Source of the DNA: Dipteris shenzhenensis
Lineage: Eukaryota > Polypodiophyta > Polypodiopsida > Gleicheniales
Direction: 5' to 3' (one strand)
Length of the DNA: 64,000 bases
NCBI GenBank assembly: GCA_047967505.1
Contig: CM106538.1
The notes under the pieces were generated by a model. It was given only the letters and a program-made list of their open reading frames with translations, searched no databases and had not been told where the DNA came from. The position numbers and the translations under genes were made by a program. Below are positions 31,337 to 43,075 of this stretch, one piece after another; the stretch's first letter is position 1, and every line of letters begins with the position of its first letter.

Positions 31337-32422
31337 TCAGACATCAGCGTCCTCGATGATAAAGTCTGGGAACACTCTCCGCAAATGATATATGGATTCC
31401 CAGGTAGCTTCGGATAGAGGCTGACCATGCCATGCAACCAACACCGTGGGTATCTTCCGATTTCGTATTTGCATTGCTCCTCGGTCCAGGATTCTTGTTG
31501 GTTTGTGCCTTGCAATATCCTCTATCTCCTGAAACAAAACCACACCTTCGATTAGTGAGTCACCAGTATGTAAAAATTTCTTTAAGCGCGAAACATGAAA
31601 AACCGGGTGCACCTTACACCCCTGTGGCAATTCTAATTTATAGGCTACACTGCCTATTCTCTTTAGAATTAACCACGGCCCACAGTATCGAGGTGATAAC
31701 TTAGCACACTCTCCTGAAGTCAACGACTTCGAGTGCGAAGGAACTCTGAGAAAAACTTTTTCTCCTTCCTTAAATACTCTTATAGACCGGTTTTCATCCG
31801 CATATACCTTGGCTCTATCCATAGTCTGGCGGATATAAGCTCTCGCAAGTGCTAGCATCTCCCGCATCTGAACTACAAAGTTTGCGGCACTAGGCACTTT
31901 CTGAGGTACTCCAACTATAGTTGGATTGGCTGGTCTATAACCATAGTTCAGCTCAAACGGACTGAACCCGGTAGAGGAATGTTTTCTATCATTGTAGGCA
32001 AACTCCAACAATGGCAACCACTTGTCCCACGTATGTTGCCTCAATGACACATATGCTCTCAGCATATCCTCGAAAGTTTGGTTGACTCTCTCCGTTTGAC
32101 CATTCGTCTCAGGATGATCCCCACTACTCATTCCCAACTCAGTCCTTAGTGTCTCAAATACCGCTGTCCAAAAATGACCGGTAAATCTGACATCTCTGTT
32201 TGACACTATGGATCTAGGCAATCCATGCAGACGAAATATATGTCTAATGAACAAATCCGCCACTTGCGGGGCAGTAACAGACTCTCTAGTCGGAATGAAG
32301 TGAGCCATCTTGGTTAGACGATCAACCACCACAAGGATAGAATCATACCCCCCTTGTGTCGTAGGCAGCCCTACAATAAAGTCCATGGAAATGCTCTCCC
32401 ACTTACTTAGTGGTATTTCCAA
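31337..32422 (-). CDS. G1 integrase with chromodomain-like C terminus
   Basis: A 361-codon open frame. The DDE core is complete: D in SMDFIVGLP, D in SNRDVRFTG and E in NGQTERVNQ. It continues with LLEFAYNDRKHSSTG.SPFEL, the GPY/F-like KLSPRYCGPWLILKRIG, and VHPVFHVSRLKKF. The C terminus (RILDRGAMQIRNRKI..VLVAWHGQPLSEATWE) fits a chromodomain. The zinc-binding HHCC region and a TAA lie just upstream, so this is the 3' part of a broken pol rather than a full gene. Confidence 0.85.
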   Translation of the reverse strand: MEIPLSKWESISMDFIVGLPTTQGGYDSILVVVDRLTKMAHFIPTRESVTAPQVADLFIRHIFRLHGLPRSIVSNRDVRFTGHFWTAVFETLRTELGMSSGDHPETNGQTERVNQTFEDMLRAYVSLRQHTWDKWLPLLEFAYNDRKHSSTGFSPFELNYGYRPANPTIVGVPQKVPSAANFVVQMREMLALARAYIRQTMDRAKVYADENRSIRVFKEGEKVFLRVPSHSKSLTSGECAKLSPRYCGPWLILKRIGSVAYKLELPQGCKVHPVFHVSRLKKFLHTGDSLIEGVVLFQEIEDIARHKPTRILDRGAMQIRNRKIPTVLVAWHGQPLSEATWESIYHLRRVFPDFIIEDADV

Positions 32423-35366
32423 GGGTTATAAAAGTCCGGGTGGCTTCACCCGCTCGGCCTTGCTTACCTGACACGAGAAACACCGTGTCACATATTCATG
32501 AATATGCTTTTGGTCAAAAGAAATCTCGTTTCACGAGATCATATGTCTTCTCGACCCTTGGATGTCCCGCACACGGGCTATCATGGCACTGCCGAATGAC
32601 TCTCTGCCTGAGATCATTCTGACTAGGTACTACAACCTTGCCATTCCTAACTAGCATACCATCCCTTATGATATATCTTGCATAAGTTTGGCCTTTTCTG
32701 GATGCCAGGTCATCCTTTTCTCTTTCCCTGGGTTTTAACACATGAGCTTTAGGCCACAAGCTCTGGACAAACTCATCCACTTTTTGAGTTTCTCTTATCT
32801 CGGTCATTAGAGCACTCTCTAATACCGTGAAACTCAGGTTGTGCATAATGCGAGACAACGCATTGGGCACCTTATTATCTTTTCCTCTTTGGTACCGAAT
32901 CGTTAGATTAAACTCCTGCATGAGCTCTGCCCACCTAGCTTGGCGGCTCCTTAAGTTAGGCTGTTTACAAAAATGTTTCAGAGTATCATGATCCACATCC
33001 ACATAAAACTCTGAACCATACAAGTAATGCCTCCATGTTTTCAAAGCATGGATAACAGCATACAACTCCAATTCATGAGTTGGCCAATTCCTTTGAGAGG
33101 GAGAAAGCTTCTTGCTTTCAAAGGCTACTGGCCTTCGCTCTTGAAGGAGAACTGCTCCTACCGCAATGCCACTTGCATCGGCTTCTAGGAACAACGGTTT
33201 CTGAGGATCAACTATTTTTAACACCGGTCCTGTGACCACAGCTTGTTTTATGGCGTTAAAACTTTCTTGTTGATTATGTCCCCCAATAAAAGGTACTTTA
33301 TCTGAGGTCAGATCAGTCAATGGCGATACTATTCCGGAATATCCTTTGATATGCCGTCTATAAAACTGGACAAATCCCAAGAATGATCGCAACGTGGCCA
33401 GACTCTGAGGGATTGGCCAAGTCAGTATCGCAGCCACTTTCTTCGGATCCATTTCTACCCTCTGTGGAGTAATTATGAACCCTAAATATTTAAGCCTAAC
33501 CATACACAGTATAGTTTTCTTTTTATTTACATAAAGACTGGCTTTCCTGAAAGTACTGAACACTACTCTTAAGTGTTCATGATGCTCAGTAAGACTTTTA
33601 CTGAATATTAGGATATCATCAATAAAATGTGCTACGAACTTTCCGATCTACGGACGTAGTAAATCGCTCATAAGCATGACGAATGTCGCTGGAGCATTGG
33701 TAAGTCCGAAGGGCATTACCAAAAACTCATAATGACCAAACCTGCTTCTAAAAGCGGTTTTATGCACATCCTCGGCTCTAATCCGGATCTGATGGTAGCC
33801 ACACTTAAGATCTATCTTACTGAAAATCACGGCTCCATGTAATGCATCTAGCAAATCATCAATCCGAGCCATCGGATATCTGTGCTTAACAGTGATATTA
33901 TTCAATGCTCTGTAATCTATACAGAGGCGAAACGTATCATCCTTTTTCTTCTTTAATATCACTGGCGAAGCAAAAGGTGAGAAATTTGGTTGAATCTGCC
34001 TCAACTTGAGGTATTCTTCCAGTTGTCTGCGCACCTTCGCCTCTTCAATAAAACTCATTCTATAGGGAGGACTATTTACAGGTTCTGCCCCCGGGATCAG
34101 ATCAATCTTATGTTGAACTTTCTGCTCTGGAGGTAACCCATAAGGTAGTTCATCCCTAAAACATACAGAGAACTCCTTTGTTATAAGATTAGCCAGCTTG
34201 GCCATCTCACCACTTTGCGTAACATCAGCCGGCTCTACCGATGCTGTGCAAAGGAATAAAAACTCTACTTGAGCTTTTCGGATTTCCATTACGAAAACCA
34301 ACGGTCCTTGAGGTATATCTTTTTCACCTCGCAAGACATAAAGCATATCATTCATCTTGAATTGATATACGTGCTTTTTCCAATCAATGGCTGGATTCTT
34401 CTTAGAATGCCACGCCATACCTAGGGCTATATCTGCATGAGTAAGCTTGGTCATTTCAAAATCAAGCTTCTCAGCATAGTCCTGAATCCGAAGCTCCAAC
34501 TGGGTAACCCTTTGGTCCCATACTTCAGTTGAACTTCCATCTGCCATCCTGACTGTATACGCATAGTCAGATGGACTTGTCTTTAATTTCGGCCTCTTCA
34601 CGAGGTTGGAGTTAATCACATTGTGAGTTGACGCTGAGTCAAACAACGCAATGACATCATGATTGGCCACTTGTCCTTTCATTTTAATTAACTCCGTATC
34701 ATTAAAGGCTGTATACCCCGTTGCTGCGGGCTTAGATAGGATGTTATCAGGTGCACTCGTCACTAGCTTAGCAACAGATACACATAACAAACAAGGTACT
34801 AACCTCTGAGAAGATCCTGCTAGCTGAATTTGCATCTCTTCCGCTCTGGGACTTCCCTCCATCTCCACGTCGCACTCTGAGATCACCATCTCAGCCATCC
34901 GACGATCTTTGTTACGTGGACAATCCTTCCACTGATGAGGTTGAAGGCAACAAAAGCATAAGCCTTCTCTCCTCGCTTTTTTCCTTTGTTCTGGGTTTAA
35001 GGGAGACTTAGACCAAGCCCTGGCTGCCATTGGGGTTACTTTCCTTTTCACTCCAATGGTGGTACGTGGTTTAGGAGTTTCAGCCGGTCTCGCCTGCTTG
35101 GCTTGACCACTCGGTTGCGAACCACTCCCTCTACTAACCCACTTCTTCTTAAACCCAGATTTCTTCGGATACCCATACTGGGTTCTGATCTGTGCAAACC
35201 CACTTGGTTTGCTACCCTTGGCATCCTCATAGTTCAGGGCTATAGCTATTGCATCATCTAACGTGTTCGCGTACTTAGCCCGAACTTCCATTTTTATTCG
35301 ATCATTCAATCCAAATATGAAATCTTTCACTTGGATTGATTGAGGCAGGGGTTCATCAACCTTCAT
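32423..35366 (-). pseudogene. G1 gag C terminus, protease, RT and RNase H
   Basis: Frames 35366-33648 and 33563-32514 are separated only by a TAG at DLLRP. The first has the knuckle [13 protein letters not shown], a protease-like [12 protein letters not shown] (the usual DSG/DTG is DSA), and RT with [32 protein letters not shown] and [19 protein letters not shown], the catalytic site, follows the stop. RNase H has [14 protein letters not shown] and [14 protein letters not shown], then the HHCC motif starting [10 protein letters not shown] frameshift near 32515 ends it. Confidence 0.88.
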
Positions 35367-35496
35367 TACTCTCTCGAAACTTATCAGTGTATTCTGCCAT
35401 TGATAAATTTCTCTGACGAAGGTTCCTATATTAATCCCAAGCTTGGGATGCTTCGTCAGGAGGTAAGAAGTGTTTCCTGAACTCTCTTTTAAACCC

Positions 35497-36009
35497 CTAC
35501 CAGGTAGTGGATGCTATACCATCTTTTTGTTGTTTAATCCACCACTGATCTGCTGCCTCACTGAACATGTGGGTGGCCTCGCGGATCTTCTTGATGTCAT
35601 TTCTGATTTCACAAATGGCGAACGCCTCGTCCCATTTGTGTAACCAGGTCTCAATGACATCGGAGCTACGGTCGTTCATCCGACCAGAATACTTTTCCGG
35701 TCTGTAATTGGCAATATTTGGCACTTTAGCCTTCCTAGGCTCGATCGTATGGACACTAGACTCCAGTTCCATTGGAGCCTTTCCCTTCTCCTCTCGAGAA
35801 GGTCTGGCAGACATACTATGTATCGCTCTCCTAAGTTCGGACTGTCCTGCATTGGCCTGTAATTGCTGCGCTAACAAGTGTTGCAAGGCATCCTCCAGCA
35901 ATGCAATCCTGCCAGCTAAAGTATGAGCTACTGGGCGCGATCCCTGCTGGGTCGGTCGGACTCCTGATTCACCAGCGTCCCTCCTGGAAGCTCCTTCTTC
36001 TGCTTCCAT
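35497..36009 (-). pseudogene. G1 gag N-terminal part
   Basis: The ATG at 36009 begins MEAEEGASRRDAGE. A leucine-rich segment (ALQHLLAQQLQA) and a Gypsy Gag region with YSGRMNDRSSDVIETWLHKW and ADQWW follow. The frame stops at 35497, and another stop and a frameshift separate it from the rest of gag at 35366. Confidence 0.8.
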
Positions 36010-37183
36010 TCCGTTCAATGGGTGTCTTGTTTTGTTTTGTTTTTTTTTAAAATAAATATAAATAAACACCTCTAGAAACTGTATTTACAGGCTGATACAA
36101 TTCAGTGTACTAACAGTCTGGCACAATTCCCTATACTAGGGAATTCCTGCAATTCCACATGCACACTGACTAGGCATTTGATATAAGTATAACCCAAATA
36201 GCGCTTTTCCCTTTACTAGGGAAGCTCCTGCAACAAACTCTGACTGAAGCACCCAGGCATATCCTCAAGCATAATCTGTCCTTGCTATAACATCATAAAC
36301 TGCGACCTCTGCTAAAACCACAGAAGTCTAACTGCTTCTGACAAAACAAGAATAACGAAAACCAAAAGGGAAAATAGATAAAGTGCTCCCTGGAAACTCC
36401 CCGCAACTTGCAGCCTGCACGTACGGCCTGCTCTTAGATCTTGATCGTCAACCTGTCGCCTGGCCTCATAGTCTCACAAGTCATCCGTAATCTCTGACTG
36501 TATATGCGCCAGGGAAGCAGTCGACAGTTGTTACCAACAGCTCTCCACGGGTTTCTCTATGCACCGAATAGCCTTCAGCAAGGTCACCTCGACACAGCAG
36601 CGACACCTTCTACCGACCAGCGAGTTGCAGTCAGCCACGTAACATGTCGAAGGCGAATCGCTCCCACGAAACAGTCAACAAGCCTCTGCCCACGAACTCC
36701 TGGCGTCAACGGAGAAGACGGCCAGATCCACTTCTGTTGAAAAACGCACATGCATCATACGCCCACGCCGATCCTTGTTAACCTGCGCTCGAGCTTCGAC
36801 ACTTGCGTGTCCATTCCATTACCTTCCCTTGGGCTTCCTATTTATCTGGTCAGCCACCAAGTACCGATGTCGAAGGACCATCCAGAAACCTTCCGCTCCA
36901 ACACAGCTTCACCGCGTGCGTGTCCCGCTCCTAATTCATGGACGTCGGAGGTTACTAGCCGCTCCACCTGTACTCCAGACACGATTCAGAAGCCTCCGTC
37001 CGTCGTAGATAACGTCCGAATTCGTCGAATGCCCGCATGGGATTTCCGTCAAGGTAGTCCACGCCAAACGATACGTAGGCCAATTGTCTGTCGTCACCAC
37101 GTAGCACCACCAGTCAGTCCGTCGATTTGGCGCTCAGGTCGTTCGACGATCCCACTCTATCCTTCCATCCCCTTCATAGCCAC
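36010..37183 (-). other. leader of G1
   Basis: 1.17 kb between primer site and gag. The open frames on the plus strand are shadows. No gene is recognised. Confidence 0.6.
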
Positions 37184-37195
37184 GCTCTGATACCA
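37184..37195 (-). other. primer binding site of G1
   Basis: Minus-strand TGGTATCAGAGC, two bases from the LTR. Confidence 0.9.
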
Positions 37196-37197
37196 AT

Positions 37198-37658
37198 TGT
37201 CAAACACTCTCCTATTCTAGACTCTACTGCAAATCACGGGAGGAGCACCATGAATCACCTCCCAGCCAATTCTTGTTAAGGCTAGCAAGTAGACAGAGAT
37301 CTTCGTTTCAAAAATTCACATGAATCATTTCCTTCTCTTCTCTCTCTAGCCTCAACAAGCCCCAATTCCCTAGATAGATCTAGATGCCACATGTCGTCCA
37401 TATAGGGCTTTCCTAATGCAACATTTCACCCCTCTTGGGATGCATTAAATTCCTTGCCCCTAGGCACAATCTTTGCACTAGGCCCTTGGCCTTAGATCTA
37501 CCTAGTCTGGTGCTATCAGCCCTCACCTAGGACCTTGACATTAAATCCCTCCCGATCATTTACATGAAGCGCAAACACATATATTACAGAGATAGATCCT
37601 TTAAGGGAAATGCCGATTGATTCTTCCGAGGTCATGCTACCTCGGCTAGAGCGTAACA
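37198..37658 (-). repeat. 5' LTR of G1
   Basis: 461 bp, ends in minus-strand GTTTGACA before the primer site; flanked by TATTA. Confidence 0.92.
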
Positions 37659-37663
37659 TATTA

Positions 37664-38133
37664 TAAGCAAACTCTAACATGAGTAAGAACTCTGGCCACC
37701 TTCTAGGTTGGTCATGGACATAAGCTTGAAGTAAAGTAATTATGGTTTGATTGGCATTCTTACTTTGTCCATCTCCTTGAGGATGTAAGGCTGTAGTAAA
37801 TTTCAGTTTGGTTCCGAGATTCTCTAATAGGGCTGTCCAAAAGCTGCTAATGAAACGGCCATCATTATCGGATACAATGGATTTTGGTAACCCCTGTAAC
37901 CTAAAGATTTCCCTAATGAATAACCTTGCTATTTTAGGAGCAGACAACTTTTTTTTACAGGGAATAAAATGAGCTTGTTTACTCAGCGTATCTATAACAG
38001 TTCTAATTTGCTCAAACTGACCAACCTTGGGGAAGTCGGACACAAAATCCATTGTAATGTGTTTCCACCTTTCCGAGGGAATAGGCAAAGGCCGTAAAAG
38101 ACCAGCAGTCTTACTTGTGTAAGATTTAATGCG
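37664..38133 (-). pseudogene. G2 integrase core, catalytic Glu lost, cut by G1
   Basis: The frame from 38088 shows D in ITMDFVSDFP and D in SDNDGRFISSFW. The third catalytic position, normally E in DGQTE, reads GDGQSKNAN, so the acid is lysine here. The frame is cut after LEFAYN by G1 and resumes at 30858. The integrase would be inactive even without the insertion. Confidence 0.8.
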
Positions 38134-39516
38134 CTAACATACGTCACATTGTTGAACAAAGGTCGAAACTTCTTTGCGAAGTTTAGGCCAATGGAAGTAT
38201 CTCTCAATATTGTCAATGGTCCCTCTAATGCCTCTACGTCCAGAATATGGACTCGCATGTAACTCACTCATGACTAGATACCGAAATGTTTTGGGTACAC
38301 ATATGGCACGTCCCAAAAATAAGTATCCATCCACGATGGAATAAGCCTCTAAATCCCCGACCTCATTACGCTGAATCTTCCCATAAATGTCAGCGAAGTC
38401 CTCGTCTAAAGGATAAGCTTCAACCATTGCTCCTAATGATTTCTCCTTAATCACAGAAACGTGATTAACTTGGGGCCGCCTACTCAAAGCATCAACTACT
38501 AAATTCTCCTTTCTTGGCTGATATTCAATATTTGGTTGCCCAAAAGATTGAATATATTCAGCCCATTTGATTTGCCTTGAAGAGACAATGGGTTGAGAAA
38601 ACAAGTGCTTGATACTTTGATGGTCAGTCTTAATCTTGAAAGCAGAACCATATAAATAATGCTTCCATAACTTTAGAGCATGAATGACTGCCAATAACTC
38701 CTTCTCATACGTGATATATTTCAATTCAGCCCCTTGAAGTTTGCTACTCTCATAAGCAATGGGATGCCCTCCTTGCATCAACACTGCTCCAATCGAGGTA
38801 CCACTTGCATCCGTACATACAACAAAGAACTCTTTGTCCATGTCCGGAAGTGTTAACACTGGTGCAGTCACCAATGTTCTCTTAAGCTCCTCAAAAGCTA
38901 CTTGGTGAACCTCTCTCCACTCATACAAGAAGTGCTTCTTCAACAAATCTGTTAGTGGGGAAGCAAGACGTGTAAAATTCTTAATGAATCTACGATAATA
39001 ACTACGCATTCCTCTCAGCTCATGTATGTTTTTGGGTATTGGGCATTGGCATTCAATTATGGCCTTGACCTTTTTAGGGTCAACCCGAATTCCCTCAGCA
39101 GACACAATGTGTCCCAAATACTCTATTTCTGTCTTGAAAAACTCTCTCTTCTTGGTATTTAGGAACAATCGATCCTTCCTTAGGAGCTCCATCACCTTAG
39201 CAAGGTGATCCTTATGCTCTTCCTCATTTTGGCTGAAAACTAAAATGTCATAAAAAAAGACTATGACAAATTTTCCCAAGTAGGGTCGCAAAACCCTTCT
39301 CATCAGCCTACTAAAAGTGGATGGAGCATTAGTTAGGCCAAAAGACATGACCAAAAACTCATAATGTCCAGCGAGAGTGTGAAAAGCAGTCTTATGTTCA
39401 TCCCCAGCTTTCATACGAAGTTGAAGATAACCAGATTTCAAATCCAATTTGCTAAAAACTTTAGCACCTTTAAGCATATCCAATAAATCATCCACTCTTA
39501 GAACCTTCTTAACCAA
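38134..39516 (-). pseudogene. G2 reverse transcriptase and RNase H, inactive site
   Basis: A 460-codon frame. RT shows FSKLDLKSGYLQLR, EFLVMSFGLTNAP and, at the catalytic site, VIVFFYDILVFS, where the first aspartate of the usual DD is tyrosine. The palm segment between VLLVKK and RVDDLLD, normally about 27 residues with the DYRALN motif, is missing. RNase H has CTDASGTSIGAVL and ELLAVIHALKLWKHYL. The HHCC segment begins near LHASPYSGRRG. Long open frame, but no active polymerase. Confidence 0.85.
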
Positions 39517-40347
39517 TAATACAGGTGCTCCAAATGGAGAACTGCTTGGTGAATCAGGCCTTTTTGCAACAGATCTTCAATTGGTTTTTCTACCTCCTCC
39601 ATTTCTATCCTGTTCATCCTGTATGGGGCTCTATATGGAGGAGAAGCTCCTCGCTCTAAGTCTATGGCATGATCATCTTCTCTCTCCATAGGCAATTCGA
39701 ATGAGTCATCTCTTGAAAATCGATCCTCATAAGCTCTAAGGAACTCATTTCTCTTTTGATCTTCTTTTGAGATATGAAGATCTCGTGAATCCTGTATATA
39801 CACAAGATTACAATCTACCCCTCTTTTTACCAATCTTTTCACTTGGGTAGGAGTAATCAAGGGAATTGTATACATGTCCCGATCCCCAACGATCCTTATG
39901 TACAAAGCAACAATGATGAGTATGAGGATGAATAGCAGGGTTAAAATCATACTGCCATGGTTTACCTAGAATCATGTCAACGTCTTGTAAAGGGGCTACT
40001 AGAAAATCCCTTCGATCTCTATATTTTTGTATACGAAAAGGAATATTCCGTACTATGGATGTGTCTTCTTCATTGTGTCCTGTAAAAGCTCTTGAAAGCG
40101 ACATGTTTTTTATAGATTCTGGTTTAAGATGGAGTAATTTTGCCAATCTATCACTTACTAAGTCATAATTACATCCATCATCTAGGAGAACCACTATTTG
40201 CTGTCCATTCACGAATCCATACACCTTAAAAAGATCATGAGGCCCAAAGGTATTGGCTGAATGGACAGCATTCACTATTGGCTCAATAGTCACAATAGAT
40301 TTCGAGGGTGACAAGGTAGAAGCCTCACCCTCCTGCTTGGATGCCAA
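39517..40347 (-). pseudogene. G2 protease and linker
   Basis: The frame from 40347 begins MASKQEGEAST and carries a retropepsin-like segment VVLLDDGCNYDLVS, with flap-side DVDMILGKPW, the form common in plant Gypsy. It continues over a frame break near 39830 into the RT N terminus (LPMEREDDHAIDL, PPYRAPYRM). Confidence 0.75.
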
Positions 40348-40402
40348 AGCAAATGAGGGACAGCCTCACCCTGCTGCTTGGATGCCAAAGCAAATTCGTC
40401 TT
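40310..40402 (-). repeat. 42-bp tandem duplication at gag-protease junction of G2
   Basis: GCTTGGATGCCAAAGCAAAT with flanks occurs twice, at about 40336 and 40377. The duplication coincides with the shift from the gag frame to the protease frame. Confidence 0.65.
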
Positions 40403-41599
40403 GGCAATCTTAGCCAAGAGAACGGGACACTTATGCCATACGTGCCCTGGCTTATGTTTCTTACACCCGAAACATTTTCCTTCCTTAATCAACTTCCTAG
40501 AAGGAAATGGCACCCATCCAGGACGTGATTGGCTGTTCACATTCCTTACAAGAGCTTTACCCTTCCCTTTATTATTCTTAAACCCGTTTGGTTTCCTAAA
40601 AGTGGGGATATTGTCGGTCTTAGATGATGACCCATCCTCCTTATTGAAGGGTTTACGAGGATTCAATTTCCTCTCGGCTATTTCAGCCAGCTTAGTTAGG
40701 TCCTTAAGCGTGGTCGGGTTAAACATTTCAACCTCGTACCTTACTTTTGGGCTTAAAGCTGCTAAATACTTCTTTCTCCTATCTTCCTCACTCTTTTCGG
40801 GTAACTCTAGAGAGAGTTCCCAAAATCTGGCTGTAAAATCTGCATTACTCTCATTATCGAACTGCCTAAACCTCTCCCAACGAAAGGTTAGGTTCTCTTC
40901 ATGCCTCGGTGGCATGAAAGTGGGTTTCAGTTGCTCCACGAATTTAGCCCATTCATGAATAGGCTCTTTTCCTGTTTGTGACAAGGACCACCACATTAGA
41001 GCATCCTTCTGCAGAAGCAATGTGGCAAGAGCAAGCTTCTCTTGCTCGGTCTTGTATTGATGGGCAAACTATAGCTCAAAATGGCGAATCCAATTGAGGA
41101 TTTTGTCAGCCTTCCTTGCCCCATCATATTTGGGGAACTCAATTCTCTCTCGTGGTTGGAATTCGGGTCTCTTAGAAGGGGTACTCAACTCTTCATCCCC
41201 GAAGTTTAAAGTCCTCTTAGTCCCTAATCTTGTCATAATGGACTGCTCAATCATATTGCTAAGCTGGAAAATCAGCTTATCAACAGGAGTCTCCTCTCTT
41301 CCTCTTGCACTTGGATTATAATCCATGTGTTCTGGGTTTTGAGTTGAAGGCGTGAACTCATCACCTTGTTCTTGGCTGGTCTCATTTCTTGTTTCATTAC
41401 GAAAGGAGAACTCCCTATCAAGAGGTTCTTGAAGGAGAGACTGCTGTAAATCTATTTGTGGGTTATCATACTCAAGATGTGTATAACTCTCACCTAATCT
41501 ATTCTCTTCAAGAGGGGGTGAAGGTGTTCTTTCTCTCTCTCCTTGGGGTAATGGAGGAAAAGGAATAAGTTTTTTGTTATATGTCCCTTCCCCTTCCAT
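40325..41599 (-). pseudogene. G2 gag
   Basis: The ATG at 41599 begins MEGEGTYNKK. An acidic, proline-rich N terminus leads to FPKYDGARKADKILNWIRHFEL, the Gypsy Gag fold, followed by a stop. The next frame (from 41020) carries DALMWWSL, WAKFVEQLKPTF and the zinc knuckle CFGCKKHKPGHVWHKC near 40450, which has extra residues before the histidine. About 50 bases and a stop separate the halves. Confidence 0.85.
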
Positions 41600-41958
41600 T
41601 CTTTGCTTTTAGTAATACAAGAGACAAAATGTCTTGCTGTAATTAAAAAAAAAAGAGGTTTATTTTACAGCAAAAGTCAAGTGTTGTAGAGTTGGTGGTA
41701 CTTATCCGACTCCCGCTTCGTTTGTGTTGAGAAGACACTTAAAATGACCTTTTTTCCCTTCTCTTTCAAGCTTTTCTTCTTGTATTTCTGCTGTAAACTG
41801 GTACGCTCCGTTTGGGCTACTCATTTTGAGCGGATTGGAGCTCTAGATACCGTTATAGGGGGTACTTGATGGGTGGATTCCGATCCGACTTTCCATTGGG
41901 GAGAACGGGGGATCCCTTTTCCTCACGGTTTAAGGATTTTAAGGGTACATTCACATGT

Positions 41959-41985
41959 GGGGGGGGGGGGGTTGGGGGGGGGGGG
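41959..41985 (+). repeat. G13-TT-G12 tract in G2 leader
   Basis: Two near-adjacent G runs on the plus strand (C runs in the sense of the element), between primer site and gag. They could fold as a G-quadruplex and are also a common place for assembly error. Confidence 0.85.
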
Positions 41986-42170
41986 AATTCACCTCGTGAG
42001 GACACCCCGTTCACCATTCAAGACCAGAAATTTCAGAAAAATCCCTTGTCTCAAAACCTCGGAGATCGGTCGGTCGTGATCCTCTTCAGCATCTTCTCCC
42101 GCAACTTCTCTTGCGACTTCCGTCGTCCGCAACTGTCGCCCTCTTCTCGTCCCGCTCGTGGATCGTCACC

Positions 42171-42182
42171 GCTCTGATACCA
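42171..42182 (-). other. primer binding site of G2
   Basis: Minus-strand TGGTATCAGAGC, two bases from the LTR. Confidence 0.9.
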
Positions 42183-42184
42183 AA

Positions 42185-42702
42185 TGTGAAGAACCACACT
42201 TTTGGAAAATGCAAATGTGTGCAATGCATGCAGAATTTGAATGCCGATTGGCCCTCCAATGGGAAAGAGCGCCCTCGTGAGAGTACTTGTTTCTTTTTCG
42301 ACCTACATGCAAGGTGGGAGAGAGATGACGGATGAATGCAATGTGGTAGAGAGAATGCTACGTGAGATTTCCAATGAAAGGGTGATACCCTTTCATTAAT
42401 GTCCCTTGAGATCACTCAAGTTCCATCTTCCCATTTACACCTACCCTATGACCCATGCACCTACCATTCAATGCACTCTAATGCACCCTTTCCCTTTCCT
42501 ATTGCGCCTAGGACCTAGACACATGTGTGCACATCTTTATTACTAATCATTGGCCAATGTTACATGGTTTTGGCGGTACTATTTACACCGCTTGATCGAT
42601 CATAAATACAAACATATAACCGCACCATCAAATTGGCCCCTAACAATAATAAGGTTCTAATGACTATTAATTAACTAAATAATCATTTCTCTTGTCATGA
42701 CA
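42185..42702 (-). repeat. 5' LTR of G2
   Basis: Minus strand TGTCATGACAAGAG...TTCTTCACA, 518 bp; flanked on the right by CCATC. Confidence 0.92.
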
Positions 42703-42707
42703 CCATC

Positions 42708-43075
42708 AAATTTTCTCTGCTCTTGTACACCCACTTTGTCGCAAAGGCTTTGTTTCCAATGGGCAAATCCATTGTTTTTCTGGATAGAATCCAATTCTTA
42801 CTTCATTTCTCTTGTCCAATGCTCATTCATCTTTCTTTCTTTCTCATCCACTGCTCATTGTCTTGAGCATCTTCAAAACTCTCAGGTTCTTATGTATCAC
42901 AGAGTGAACTCATCCAAGTTAATCAGCATAATTCCTCCTCCTGTTTCTGTTCAACCACCTGGGACTATTCTAGCTTCTTCCGAAGCCGATCTCGCCTCTC
43001 TGAGAATCTCTTCAACATCATCATGTGTGATAGGCTGATCCTGGACCTAGTTGGGAGCATCCAAGGGCTTTTGTG
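42708..43075 (-). pseudogene. Copia element H, RT N-terminal remnant split by G2
   Basis: On the minus strand the frames give a Copia linker (THDDVEEILREARSASEEAR), then EDAQDNEQWMRKK, LDSIQKNN and, in neighbouring frames, KAFATKWVYKSRE-like and FDGTIDR. FDGTIDR spans the G2 target site, and its last codons lie at about 29569. These are the opening motifs of a Copia RT. What follows at 29030-29569 is too decayed to follow. Frame breaks are frequent. Confidence 0.6.

Larger units (their letters stand above)
30864..37658 (-). mobile_element. Ty3/Gypsy element G1 nested in the integrase of G2
   Basis: A 6.8-kb minus-strand element with two 461-bp LTRs beginning TGTTA(T/C)GCTCTAG and ending GTTTGACA, a primer site, and an exact TATTA duplication. 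It encodes gag, protease, RT, RNase H and integrase with a chromodomain-like C terminus. It is inserted in the G2 integrase after LEFAYN. Only a handful of stops and frameshifts break its genes, and the catalytic residues of RT and integrase are kept, so it is clearly younger than G2. Confidence 0.93.
29575..42702 (-). mobile_element. Ty3/Gypsy element G2 (chromovirus-like), host of G1
   Basis: A 13.1-kb interval on the minus strand, of which 6.8 kb is nested G1. It has LTRs of 518 and 524 bp, a primer site, and an exact 5-bp target duplication. Gene order gag, protease, RT, RNase H, integrase, with a chromodomain-like end. Its own coding sequence is dead: RT has a deletion and a lost catalytic aspartate, and the integrase glutamate is replaced. 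It is inserted in the RT codons of an older Copia, H. Confidence 0.92.

Noticed and set aside
36504-37190. Plus ORFs of 146 and 78 codons
   Set aside because: They lie antisense in the G1 leader and have no recognisable domain.
29575-42702. Endogenous pararetrovirus instead of Gypsy
   Set aside because: Both G1 and G2 have LTRs with target duplications, integrase and chromodomain-like ends, and no movement protein; these are Ty3/Gypsy features.
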